From NCBI RefSeq assembly GCF_900106955.1, contig NZ_FNNI01000002.1, forward strand, positions 62,001 through 126,000: a DNA stretch of 64,000 nt, in the 5' to 3' direction. Below the pieces are notes generated by a model, which did no database searches, was not told where the DNA came from, and was given only the letters and a program-made list of their open reading frames with translations. This stretch comes from Aidingimonas halophila (GTDB lineage Bacteria > Pseudomonadota > Gammaproteobacteria > Pseudomonadales > Halomonadaceae). A program made the position numbers and the translations under genes. Each line of letters opens with the position of its first letter. Positions within the stretch are counted from its first letter, which is position 1. This document shows, in pieces, positions 35,565-44,154 of this stretch.

Positions 35565-35642
35565 TGATGCGCACCCTATCGCTCGAGTCATTGACCATAC
35601 GCTTATTGTCAGCACGCATACCCAGAAGCCACCCAAAAAATG

Positions 35643-35669
35643 GAATAATTCTCATTAATAGAATTATTC
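35643..35669 (+). promoter_or_regulatory. Fur-like site within 10-bp palindrome before FhuA/FoxA-type receptor
   Basis: GAATAATTCT (35643-35652) and AGAATTATTC (35660-35669) form a perfect inverted repeat with a seven-base spacer. A Fur-like 19-mer (11 of 19 matches) lies at 35644-35662. The site ends 19 bases before the receptor ATG, so binding would block transcription start or early elongation. The adjacent AraC protein is an alternative binder. Confidence 0.55.
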
Positions 35670-35688
35670 ACATCAAGGGATACGTTTC

Positions 35689-37863
35689 ATGTTGACAAGA
35701 CATCCACTCTCTCTGGCAATCGCCCTCCTGGCAGGCAGTATGCTGACACCCGCGTGGGCTCAGGACGAAACGACGTCCACGGCATCATCCAATGATGATT
35801 CCAACTCGCTGGAGACAGTTACCGTGACGGCCCAACAGGCCGCCACCAAGGTCGAGACGCCTTTCATCGAGACGCCGCAATCCGTTTCCACGGTCAGTCG
35901 TGAGGAGATGGACGAACGTGGGGCCCGCACGCTCAGGGACGCCGTGCAATACACGCCTGGGGTCTATACCAACCAGGTCGGTGCCTCCAATCGCTACGAC
36001 TACATGGTCATGCGCGGTTTCTCCGACGGCAGCCTGGACAATACCTACCTCGACGGCCTCAAGGTGATGGGGGATACCAATGGTTACAGTTCGATGGTGG
36101 TTGATCCCTATTTCCTGGAGAACGTCGAGGTCGTCAAAGGGCCGGCCTCGGTACTTTACGGCCGTTCGTCTCCCGGTGGTCTGGTGGCCATGACCAGCAA
36201 GCAGCCGCAGTTCGACACGCAGCGTCAACTGCGCTTCAGCGTAGGGAACAACAGTCAGCGCAGCGCCGCATTCGATTTCACGGGGCCGCTGGACGACGAG
36301 CGTCGTGCTGCCTATCGCGTTGTGGGGTTGGCCAGCGGCGCGGATACGCAGTTCGGCCCAGTCGAGGAGGAGCGCTATGCCATCGCTCCCTCGGTGACCT
36401 GGGACGTTACCGATGACACGACCCTGTCGTTCATGGCGTATCTGCAAAAGGATCCGGAAGGCGGTTACCACTCCGGCGTGCCTTACGAGGGAGCGGTGGA
36501 AAGCCACAATGGCCAGAAGATCAGCAATAACTTCTTCGACGGCGAAGCCGATTACGACAAGTTCGAGCGCACTCAGCGCATGTTTGGCTACAGCCTCGAG
36601 CACCGTTTCAATGACGCCTGGACCGCGCGTCAGAAAGTGCGTTATCTAAATACCGATGTCGATATGGATCAGGTCGCCCAAGGTGCTGAGTACGTTTACG
36701 ACAATGCAGGTCACTTGATAGGGCAAAACGTTTGGGTCGGCGGGAACAGCAATGAGCTCAAGCGTTATTATTATGGTGCCGAGGAGTCACTCGATGCCTG
36801 GACCATCGATAACCAAGTGGAAGCCAAGCTCAAGAGCGGCTTCATCGATCATACCCTGCTGGTGGGCGTCGACTATCAGAAGCGCGAGAACGACGTCGTT
36901 TATACCTCGGGGGCCTTTCCCAATGTAAATCCCTTCGACCCGCAGTATGGTGTCGATCACGTGGGGGAAATCGCCGTTACCAACGACGAACGCCACGAAC
37001 TGACCCAGACTGGCGTTTATCTACAGGATCAGATGGCGTTCGATCGCTGGCGACTGACGCTCGGCGGCCGCTACGACTGGGTCTCGATCACCAATGAGCA
37101 GAAGCTGGCCGATCACGAGGATACGCTCGACGAAACCTATTTCAGCGGCCGCGCGGGGCTCTTGTATCTGTTCGATAACGGGGTCGCACCCTACGTCAGT
37201 TACAACACGGCCTTCACACCGACCAGCTTCGTCGATATCGACGGCGATGTGCTCGACCCCATGGAGGGCGAGCAGTGGGAAACGGGCCTCAAGTACCAGC
37301 CACCGGGTACGCAAGACCGCTACAGTCTCTCGTTTTTCCGCATCAACCAGGAAAACGTGGCGACTAAGGAGCAGCCTACCGACCCTTACCGCTCCATCGG
37401 CGAGATCGAGTCACAAGGCCTGGAAGTGGAAGCCCGTAAGCAACTGACGGACGAACTACGCCTGCAAGCCGCTTACAGCTATACCGACATCACCTACGCC
37501 AAGAGCGACGTAGAGAGCGAGGAAGACAGCCATGCCATCTATGCACCTCGCCATCAGGCCAGCTTGTGGGGCCATTATGCCTTTCAGGAAGGTGCCCTCG
37601 AAGGACTTGATGCCGGCTTGGGCGTACGCTATTACGCCGACATCTATGCCGATCGTGCCAATACCGAGAAAGTGCCCGACTACACGCTGGTGGATGCCAC
37701 CCTTGGATACGATCTCGAACAATTCGGTTTGGGAGGCATGAGCGCTCGGCTCAAGGTCGGCAACCTGCTCGATAAAGAGTACGTCGCTTCGTGCAACTCG
37801 CTTCAACACTGTTATTTCGGTGCCGAACGCAACGTCACCGCCACGATCAGTTATGATTTCTAA
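35689..37863 (+). CDS. TonB-dependent ferrisiderophore receptor, FhuA/FoxA type
   Basis: A 724-residue outer-membrane receptor with signal peptide (LSLAIALLAGSMLTPAWA), TonB box ETVTVTAQ, plug motifs FIETPQSVSTVSREEMDERG, MVMRGFSDGSLDNTYLDGLK and VVKGPASVLYGRSSPGGLV. The C-terminus is typical of hydroxamate receptors: NLLDKEYVASCNSLQHCYFG, then ERNVTATISYDF, with the paired cysteines. Likely ligand is a trihydroxamate such as ferrichrome or ferrioxamine; no synthesis genes for one are seen, so probably a xenosiderophore. FhuF and FhuCDB nearby complete the uptake route. AAGGGA precedes the ATG. Confidence 0.88.
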   Translation: MLTRHPLSLAIALLAGSMLTPAWAQDETTSTASSNDDSNSLETVTVTAQQAATKVETPFIETPQSVSTVSREEMDERGARTLRDAVQYTPGVYTNQVGASNRYDYMVMRGFSDGSLDNTYLDGLKVMGDTNGYSSMVVDPYFLENVEVVKGPASVLYGRSSPGGLVAMTSKQPQFDTQRQLRFSVGNNSQRSAAFDFTGPLDDERRAAYRVVGLASGADTQFGPVEEERYAIAPSVTWDVTDDTTLSFMAYLQKDPEGGYHSGVPYEGAVESHNGQKISNNFFDGEADYDKFERTQRMFGYSLEHRFNDAWTARQKVRYLNTDVDMDQVAQGAEYVYDNAGHLIGQNVWVGGNSNELKRYYYGAEESLDAWTIDNQVEAKLKSGFIDHTLLVGVDYQKRENDVVYTSGAFPNVNPFDPQYGVDHVGEIAVTNDERHELTQTGVYLQDQMAFDRWRLTLGGRYDWVSITNEQKLADHEDTLDETYFSGRAGLLYLFDNGVAPYVSYNTAFTPTSFVDIDGDVLDPMEGEQWETGLKYQPPGTQDRYSLSFFRINQENVATKEQPTDPYRSIGEIESQGLEVEARKQLTDELRLQAAYSYTDITYAKSDVESEEDSHAIYAPRHQASLWGHYAFQEGALEGLDAGLGVRYYADIYADRANTEKVPDYTLVDATLGYDLEQFGLGGMSARLKVGNLLDKEYVASCNSLQHCYFGAERNVTATISYDF

Positions 37864-37877
37864 TGATCGACACAGTT

Positions 37878-37896
37878 GATAACGATTCGTATTGAC
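37878..37896 (+). promoter_or_regulatory. Fur box before fhuF
   Basis: GATAACGATTCGTATTGAC matches about 12 of 19 consensus positions, 36-54 bases upstream of the fhuF start. Confidence 0.6.
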
Positions 37897-37931
37897 TTTA
37901 CAGTGGAGGTTCCCACGTCAGAGGTTCAGCC

Positions 37932-38699
37932 ATGAATGCACCTGCTCACTCGCCGTTTGCCACAGTGACCGCACCATGTCTGAGCGATCTGTATGTGGGG
38001 CCTCTCGACGCGCTGTCACCTCCCGATATCGGCGCGCCCCCGGAACATGCCCTGACGGGCAGCGAATTGCAGAACACAGAGACACTGGATGCGCTGCTGG
38101 AAAAGTTCGCCGCCCAGTACGATCATGGCGACCGGCGAGCCGTCGCCTCCCTATGGTCGAAATGGCATATCAATGCCGTACTGGCGCCGACGCTGCTCGC
38201 CAACCTGATCCTCGAGCGCGAATTGCCAATCGCCCTCGAGGATACTCGCTTGGTCGTGACATCCGAGGGTCGAACCGAACGCCTTTGCCTGGCCCACGAA
38301 GGGACTCCCCTCGCGTCGCGAAGCCCATTCATACGTTTCGAGACACTGCTCGATGGTCACCTGGCGCCCTTGTTCACGACGCTTTCTGCCTTATCCGGTG
38401 CGTCCCCCCGGGTCTTCTGGAGCAATGCGGGTAATGTATTCGAACATTACGCCACAATGATCGAGCAACATCCCCAGGCCTCACCCGGTATTGCCAAAGA
38501 CGCACAAGCGTTGTTGGAATCACGCCACTATCCCGATGGGCGCCGCAACCCGCTGTATCGCCCGATACGCTACATCGAGTCACGGAATCAGGACGTCAAA
38601 CGGGTACGCAAGCTCTGTTGCCTGCGCTATCTGCTGCCGGAGATTGACTATTGCGGAAATTGTCCGCTGGAAGGCTGTGACAGACGGGTTCGCAATTGA
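37932..38699 (+). CDS. fhuF: FhuF siderophore-iron reductase
   Basis: A 255-residue cytoplasmic [2Fe-2S] protein. The C-terminal cysteine motif reads KLCCLRYLLP...YCGNCPLEGC, the C-C-x10-C-x2-C pattern of FhuF. It reduces iron(III) in imported hydroxamate siderophores so that iron is released. AGAGG lies seven bases before the ATG. It has its own Fur-like promoter, follows the receptor gene by 68 bases and is convergent with sodA. Confidence 0.88.
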   Translation: MNAPAHSPFATVTAPCLSDLYVGPLDALSPPDIGAPPEHALTGSELQNTETLDALLEKFAAQYDHGDRRAVASLWSKWHINAVLAPTLLANLILERELPIALEDTRLVVTSEGRTERLCLAHEGTPLASRSPFIRFETLLDGHLAPLFTTLSALSGASPRVFWSNAGNVFEHYATMIEQHPQASPGIAKDAQALLESRHYPDGRRNPLYRPIRYIESRNQDVKRVRKLCCLRYLLPEIDYCGNCPLEGCDRRVRN

Positions 38700-38700
38700 C

Positions 38701-38755
38701 AGCGCCGCAATCCCTCAGGATCGCGGCGCTTGGATAAACGGTTGGATCAACCGTT
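38701..38755. terminator. Two hairpins between convergent fhuF and sodA
   Basis: AGCGCCGC (38701-38708) pairs with GCGGCGCT (38723-38730); AACGGTTG (38737-38744) pairs with CAACCGTT (38748-38755). Together they probably stop transcription from both sides, though U-runs are short. Confidence 0.5.
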
Positions 38756-38771
38756 GTCGTCAGACCACCGT

Positions 38772-39383
38772 TCAGGCAACGGCTTCCTGATAACGACGTT
38801 CGACTTCGTCCCAGTTGACGACATTGAAGAACGCCTCGACATAATCCGGGCGCTTGTTCTGGTACTTCAGGTAATAGGCATGTTCCCAGACGTCAATGCC
38901 CAGAATCGGCGTGTTGCCGTGCATCAGCGGGCTGTCCTGATTGAGCGTGTTTTCAACGACCAGTTTCTTCTCCGGCGTGACACTCAACCATGCCCAACCG
39001 CTACCGAAGCGGCCCAGCGCCGTCTTCTTGAACGTGTCTTTAAAGGCATCGAAACCACCCAGTTCACTATCGATGGCAGATGCCACCTTACCCGTCGGCT
39101 GACCACCACCCTGGGGAGACATCATGGTCCAGAACTTGGAGTGGTTGGAGTGGCCGCCGCCGTTGTTGATTACCGGCTGACGCTTGGCTTCCGGCACACG
39201 GTCCAGGTTGGCAATCAACTCATCGACCGGGACCTCTTCCAGGCCAGTGCCTTCCAGGGCGCCATTGAGATTGTTCACATATGTCTGATGATGCCGTGAA
39301 TGGTGAATTTCCATGGTCATGGCATCGATATGGGGTTCCAGCGCGTCGTAACTGTACGGCAGTTCGGGGAGAGTGTGTGGCAT
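38772..39383 (-). CDS. sodA: Superoxide dismutase, manganese type
   Basis: A 203-residue Fe/Mn superoxide dismutase. Ligands are H27, H81, D164 and H168 ([20 protein letters not shown]). Gln149 in LNQDSPLM and the [14 protein letters not shown] context are the pattern of manganese enzymes rather than FeSOD. No signal peptide, so cytoplasmic. AAGGAG lies upstream of the ATG. Its place between FhuF and FhuC fits a replacement for iron-SOD under iron limitation. Metal choice from sequence alone is a prediction; cambialistic enzymes exist. Confidence 0.88.
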   Translation of the reverse strand: MPHTLPELPYSYDALEPHIDAMTMEIHHSRHHQTYVNNLNGALEGTGLEEVPVDELIANLDRVPEAKRQPVINNGGGHSNHSKFWTMMSPQGGGQPTGKVASAIDSELGGFDAFKDTFKKTALGRFGSGWAWLSVTPEKKLVVENTLNQDSPLMHGNTPILGIDVWEHAYYLKYQNKRPDYVEAFFNVVNWDEVERRYQEAVA

Positions 39384-39707
39384 ATCATCAACTCCTTATG
39401 GTTTGGGCTCGAGAATAGTGGCCTGCGCCAGTGCATGTACGCAACACCCGACGGATTCACCACTGTTCCTGCATGCCATCTCACTGTATGGGGATGGAAT
39501 TCGACGAACTCAAGGGCAAATCATCAATCATGGTGCCGACATGTTTCACGTCGGGCCCGGCTGAACTTTGATAACTATTCTTATTTGCTTTAGAGTTGGC
39601 GCTTGGTATGGCATCCCATCAACGTCGTGATGCTTGGTATGACGATGTTCGAGTTTGCCACCCTCAGTGTAGCGCCTATGCGCCAGCCTCTGCACGCGGA
39701 GTCCAAC
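39384..39707. other. 324-base divergent promoter region of sodA and fhuCDB
   Basis: No credible gene; a frame open from 39603 lacks conservation with FhuC before residue 36. A Fur box at 39570-39588 sits at the fhuC side. No clear operator was found on the sodA side. Confidence 0.6.
39570..39588 (+). promoter_or_regulatory. Fur box before fhuCDB
   Basis: GATAACTATTCTTATTTGC matches about 12 of 19 consensus positions; 120-138 bases upstream of the chosen fhuC start. Confidence 0.6.
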
Positions 39708-40475
39708 ATGTTCGATGTCAAGGCCGCGACCTTCGAGGTCAATGGCAACTGTCTTCTTCACCCGACCGACCTGACGTTCTCCGAAGGCCGGATCTACGGC
39801 CTCATTGGTCACAATGGCTCGGGGAAATCGACCCTGCTCAAGCTGCTGGCCCAACAGCAACCCGTCAGCAGCGGTGAGATCCATCTTGACGGGCGTCCAC
39901 TGGTGGACTGGTCTCCCCGGGAGTTTGCCCGGCAGGTAGCGTATCTCCCTCAACATCTTCCCAGTGCGGAAACGCTGACCGGCCGTGAACTGATCGGTTT
40001 CGGTCGCTATCCTTGGCATGGCCTGCTGGGCCGGCTGACCCGAGAGGATCATGGCCAGATCGAACGCGCCATTGAACTGACGCACACACAGGATCTTGCC
40101 GACAGGCTGGTCGATACGCTCTCCGGGGGTGAGCGTCAGCGTGTCTGGCTCGCCATGCTGCTGGCACAAGGGAGCCGCTTTCTGCTGCTCGACGAACCAT
40201 TGGCCGCGCTGGACATGGCACATCAGATCGAGGTGCTGACCTTGATCCGTCAACTGTGTGTCGAGTTACGGTTAGGTGTCGTCATCGTGCTTCATGACGT
40301 GAACATGGCGGCGCGTTATTGCGACCATCTTGTCGCCCTGCATAGCGGCCGGGTTCTCGCCCAGGGTTCCCCCGGCGACATGATGACGGACGACACCCTG
40401 GAAGCCATCTACGGCATCCCCATGCATATCATGTCTCATCCCAGTGGCAAGCATTCCATTGCCGTGATTCATTGA
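39708..40475 (+). CDS. fhuC: Hydroxamate siderophore importer ATPase
   Basis: A 255-residue ABC ATPase: Walker A IGHNGSGKSTLLKLLAQQ, Q-loop AYLPQHLPSAET, signature TLSGGERQRVWL, Walker B RFLLLDEPLAALD and H-loop IVLHDVNMAARYCD. ATG 39708 has GGAG six bases upstream and gives the usual FhuC length; upstream in-frame starts add residues foreign to the family. It energises FhuB with FhuD as binding protein; the three genes are in the order fhuC-D-B, as in E. coli. Confidence 0.9.
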   Translation: MFDVKAATFEVNGNCLLHPTDLTFSEGRIYGLIGHNGSGKSTLLKLLAQQQPVSSGEIHLDGRPLVDWSPREFARQVAYLPQHLPSAETLTGRELIGFGRYPWHGLLGRLTREDHGQIERAIELTHTQDLADRLVDTLSGGERQRVWLAMLLAQGSRFLLLDEPLAALDMAHQIEVLTLIRQLCVELRLGVVIVLHDVNMAARYCDHLVALHSGRVLAQGSPGDMMTDDTLEAIYGIPMHIMSHPSGKHSIAVIH

Positions 40476-40487
40476 CTACCGCCTGCG

Positions 40488-41405
40488 ATGACCGACTCGA
40501 GGCCTTCATTGCCAACCGTTCCCTTGTTCCTCCACACCGTTTGCCGTTGGATCCGGCGGTTCACATTGCTCTGGATAACGTTATTGCCGACCAGCGGGGT
40601 ACTCGCGAACGATGATGCCATCGCGGCCATCGATTGGACCCTGGCCGAGACGCTGGTGGCTCTGGATGCCCCTCCTGCCGGCGTCGCTCAGGTCGATGCC
40701 TATCATGCCTGGGTCGGGGAACCGGAATTGCCGGATGACGTCGTCGATCTCGGTCTGCGGACTCAGCCCAACCTGGAACGTCTCTCGGAACTCGATCCTT
40801 CGCGTATTCTGATCTCGCCGATGTTCGCTGGCTTGACGCCCAAGCTGTCACGCATTGCCGAGGTGGAAACCCTCGACTTCTACAACGGCGAGCGCGAGCT
40901 ATGGGACCAGCTGGTTGCTCTAACCCACCGGTTGGGAGACATGGTGGATCAAGAAGCGGAAGCTGATGCGCTCATCGAGCGGACGGAGACACGCCTGGAA
41001 CGTCAACGCCAGACACTGTCGTCCACCGATGATCGGCCACTGTTGATGATTCAGTTGATGGATGAGCGCCACGCCCGTGTGTTCGGCGATCACAGCCTGT
41101 TGCAGGCTGTCACCGATCGACTGGAACTGGAGAACGCCTGGCAAGGTACCACCAATGCCTGGGGCTTCTCGCTGGTGGGTCTTGAGGACCTCATGGGCAT
41201 CGAGGCCCGTTTGGTGGTGATCAAGCCGCTACCGGTCGGTGTCAAAGCTCGGTTGGCTGACAGCGGCCTGTGGCAACAGCTCCCCAGCGTGAAACGCGAC
41301 GATGTGATCTGGCTCGATCCGGTGTGGACCTTCGGTGCACTGCCTTCGGCACAACGGTTCGCCGACCTGCTCACCGAGGCTCTGGAGGACGCCGACCGTG
41401 CTTGA
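40488..41405 (+). CDS. fhuD: Siderophore-binding periplasmic protein FhuD
   Basis: A 305-residue binding protein with an N-terminal export signal (FTLLWITLLPTSGVLA) preceded by a long basic n-region. Fold markers: AIDWTLAETLVALDAPPAGV, LRTQPNLERLSELDPSRILI and ENAWQGTTNAWGFSLVGLEDL, all shared with FhuD. It shuttles hydroxamate siderophores from the receptor to FhuB. It starts 12 bases after fhuC and its end overlaps the fhuB start by eight bases. There is no clear ribosome-binding site at ATG 40488, so the true start may be a few codons later. Confidence 0.86.
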   Translation: MTDSRPSLPTVPLFLHTVCRWIRRFTLLWITLLPTSGVLANDDAIAAIDWTLAETLVALDAPPAGVAQVDAYHAWVGEPELPDDVVDLGLRTQPNLERLSELDPSRILISPMFAGLTPKLSRIAEVETLDFYNGERELWDQLVALTHRLGDMVDQEAEADALIERTETRLERQRQTLSSTDDRPLLMIQLMDERHARVFGDHSLLQAVTDRLELENAWQGTTNAWGFSLVGLEDLMGIEARLVVIKPLPVGVKARLADSGLWQQLPSVKRDDVIWLDPVWTFGALPSAQRFADLLTEALEDADRA

Positions 41406-43380
41406 CATACCCTATCGTCTGACACCGCCCCGGCTGTGCTTGATCTTTTCGCTTTTCGCCTTGGGGCTGGCCGGGCTGGCACTTCAACATGCCAGCCCTC
41501 TGTCGACCGGTCTCGAGGCACTGTTTGCTCCAGACGCGGGTAACGCCACTCAACTCGTGCTGCATTACGGCTGGTGGCCACGCCTGACCATCGCCCTGCT
41601 GGCAGGCGCCGGCCTGGGTCTGGCCGGTGTACTGATGCAGCAGGTCCTGCGCAATCCCCTGGCCGCGCCCACCACACTGGGTGTCGCCAGTGGCGCCAAT
41701 CTGGGGCTGATGGTCGCGACACTCATGGCTCCCTGGCTGTTCGATTTCGGGCGTGAGTGGGTCGCCCTCGCCGGCGGCGGCCTGGCCATGGGCCTGGTTT
41801 TCCTGTTGTCCTGGCGGCGCGGCCTGGCCCCCATGGTCGTGGTGTTGGCCGGCCTGGTGGTCAATCTCTATGCCGGCGCGCTTGGCATGGCCCTGTTATT
41901 GTTCCATCAGGAAACGCTCAAGGGATTGCTGATCTGGGGTGCCGGTTCGCTCTCCCAAAGTGGCTGGGATGGTGTCGGATTCCTGTGGCCACGGCTGGTT
42001 GTCGGTGCCGTCCTGGCCGCCATCATGCTCAGGCCATTGGCGATTCTCGATCTCGACGATGCCAATGCCCGCAGCCTCGGCGTATCACTCAAGTCTGTAC
42101 GTCTGGCCGGACTCGGCCTGGGCGTGTTCCTGACGGCTTGTGTGGTCAGTGTAGTCGGCGTGATCGGTTTCATCGGTCTGGCGGCGCCGGCCATCGTAAG
42201 GCTGTCGGGCGCGAGGCGACTCAGTCAGCGTCTGGTCTGGGCACCCTTGCTCGGCGCGCTCCTGCTGGCCAGTACCGACCTATTGCTGCAACGGTTTTCC
42301 GGCGCTCTGCCCACCCTGATACCCACCGGTGCCACCACCGCAGCACTGGGAGCACCCTTGCTGCTATGGCTGATTCCCCGTCTGGGTCTTCACGGTGGCA
42401 ATCCCGTTTCCGGTCAACACGCCATCATGCGACGCCATCCTGCTCCCGAACGTTTGGCGATGGTCCTGAGCGGGGTGCTGGTCCTGGCGGCCATCATGGC
42501 TCTCATGACCGGCCAGGGAGCCGACGGCTGGCAATGGCTGGGTCCCTCCCAGTGGAGCACGCTGGAGTGGCGACTTCCGCGTCTGCTGGCGGCTGCCGGT
42601 AGCGGTATCATGCTGGCGGTCGCGGGGACCCTCATCCAGCGCCTGACAGCCAACCCGATGGCGAGCCCAGAAGTGCTCGGGATCAGCGGCGGTACCGCCA
42701 TCGCACTGATCGGCGCCATGTATTTTCTGCCGGGGGCCTCTCATCTGACCATGATCGGTATCGGTACCCTGGGGGCGCTGGCCGTGCTGGGACTGCTTGT
42801 ACTGCTCAACCATCGCAGCGGCTTCCTGCCGGAACGGTTGCTTTTGACCGGGGTCGCGGTCACCGCACTCTTCGATGCTCTGAGAGCGATCGTACTAGCC
42901 GGTGGTGATCCACGTGGACAGCAGGTCATCGCCTGGCTGTCGGGCTCGACCTATTATGTCGATCTGACGACGGCAGTCATCGTGGCGGCCGGCGCACTGC
43001 TGGCTGCATTGGCGGCACGACCATTCGCCCGCTGGCTGGATATTCTTCCCTTGGGCACACCGACCGCTCGGGGGTTGGGCATTCATATCGGCCAGGCACG
43101 CCTGCTTCTGCTCGGCTTGGTAGCTTTGCTTACGGCCTGCGCGACATTGGTGGTTGGACCGCTCTCCTTCGTCGGCCTTCTGGCGCCGCACATGGCCCGC
43201 TTGATGGGCTTTGCCAGAGGCCGTTCACAACTGATGGGTGCCGCTTTGGTCGGTGCCGTCTTGATGACGATCGCCGACTGGCTGGGCCGGCAACTGCTGT
43301 ATCCCGAAGAGCTGCCCGCCGGACTCGTCGCCTCGCTGGTAGGAGGTGCCTATTTCATGTGGGGCTTGCGGCGACTTTAA
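41398..43380 (+). CDS. fhuB: Double-length siderophore permease FhuB
   Basis: A 660-residue inner-membrane protein made of two fused FecCD permease units, as is usual for FhuB. Half one carries VLMQQVLRNPLAAPTTLGVA and GVIGFIGLAAPAIVRLSG; half two carries IQRLTANPMASPEVLGISGG and GPLSFVGLLAPHMARLMG. The GTG start at 41398 is supported by GGAGG nine bases upstream; the frame further upstream is fhuD in another phase. Confidence 0.92.
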   Translation: MLDIPYRLTPPRLCLIFSLFALGLAGLALQHASPLSTGLEALFAPDAGNATQLVLHYGWWPRLTIALLAGAGLGLAGVLMQQVLRNPLAAPTTLGVASGANLGLMVATLMAPWLFDFGREWVALAGGGLAMGLVFLLSWRRGLAPMVVVLAGLVVNLYAGALGMALLLFHQETLKGLLIWGAGSLSQSGWDGVGFLWPRLVVGAVLAAIMLRPLAILDLDDANARSLGVSLKSVRLAGLGLGVFLTACVVSVVGVIGFIGLAAPAIVRLSGARRLSQRLVWAPLLGALLLASTDLLLQRFSGALPTLIPTGATTAALGAPLLLWLIPRLGLHGGNPVSGQHAIMRRHPAPERLAMVLSGVLVLAAIMALMTGQGADGWQWLGPSQWSTLEWRLPRLLAAAGSGIMLAVAGTLIQRLTANPMASPEVLGISGGTAIALIGAMYFLPGASHLTMIGIGTLGALAVLGLLVLLNHRSGFLPERLLLTGVAVTALFDALRAIVLAGGDPRGQQVIAWLSGSTYYVDLTTAVIVAAGALLAALAARPFARWLDILPLGTPTARGLGIHIGQARLLLLGLVALLTACATLVVGPLSFVGLLAPHMARLMGFARGRSQLMGAALVGAVLMTIADWLGRQLLYPEELPAGLVASLVGGAYFMWGLRRL

Positions 43381-43428
43381 CAGGTATTCTTACCACTGGC
43401 TTTCTGATACATCACTGAGGATGCATGG

Positions 43429-44106
43429 ATGGTGAACCTGGTTCGCAGGATAGTCACCCGAGGTCGCGATCTGGCAATCGCTATCACACTGTTCATGATC
43501 CCTCTGAGTGCCGCGGCCCATCCGCATGGCTGGGTCGACCTACAGGTCAGCGTCATCCTCGATGAACAAGGTCGCGTCGAAGCGCTCCAGCAGCGCTGGC
43601 GCCTGGATCCTTTTTATAGCCTGATATTGCTGGAAGAGTTGGGTCGCGCCGACAGCGATGCCTCCATGGATGCCCGCCTCGATCAATTGGGTACGGAGAT
43701 TCGTGACAACCTCGACTCTCAAGGGTATTTCACCGAAATCGCTCATGCAGGTGAGTCGGTGCCATCGGGCCGGGTCGAGGAATACACCACCATGGCACGT
43801 GGCGAGCGGGTGGAGTTCACCTTCCGACTGCCTCTCGCGTCGCCCCTTTCACTGGAAGACCAGCCGCTGCAGTATCGCATCTACGATCCGACCTACTATA
43901 TCGAGATCGTACACGACGCCGATGACGAAGGCCGGGAGGACGAGGCACTTTCAGTCACTGGTAATGACTGCACGACACGTATTATCCCCGCCGACCCCGA
44001 TCCGGAACGGGTGGCGGAAGCGGCTCGACTGGATCAGACCGACGACGCACCGGACGGCCTGGGCCGATTTTTCGCCGAAACTGGCGAGGTACAATGTGCC
44101 CCATGA
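43429..44106 (+). CDS. DUF1007 periplasmic protein, partner of NicO transporter
   Basis: A 225-residue exported protein; after the signal peptide the mature part opens HPHGWVDLQVSVILDEQGRV, the hallmark of DUF1007, with RWRLDPFYSLILLEELG and a late YDPTYYIEI motif. Two early histidines suggest metal binding. DUF1007 genes are regularly paired with NicO-type nickel/cobalt transporters, as here (48 bases apart), and are thought to hand over or sense a divalent metal. GAGGA is upstream of ATG 43429. The gene begins 48 bases after fhuB, so read-through from the iron operon is possible. Confidence 0.82.
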   Translation: MVNLVRRIVTRGRDLAIAITLFMIPLSAAAHPHGWVDLQVSVILDEQGRVEALQQRWRLDPFYSLILLEELGRADSDASMDARLDQLGTEIRDNLDSQGYFTEIAHAGESVPSGRVEEYTTMARGERVEFTFRLPLASPLSLEDQPLQYRIYDPTYYIEIVHDADDEGREDEALSVTGNDCTTRIIPADPDPERVAEAARLDQTDDAPDGLGRFFAETGEVQCAP

Positions 44107-44154
44107 TCCCATGCTCATACCATTCCATCATCCCGCCCTGCGAAGGAGCCTTTC

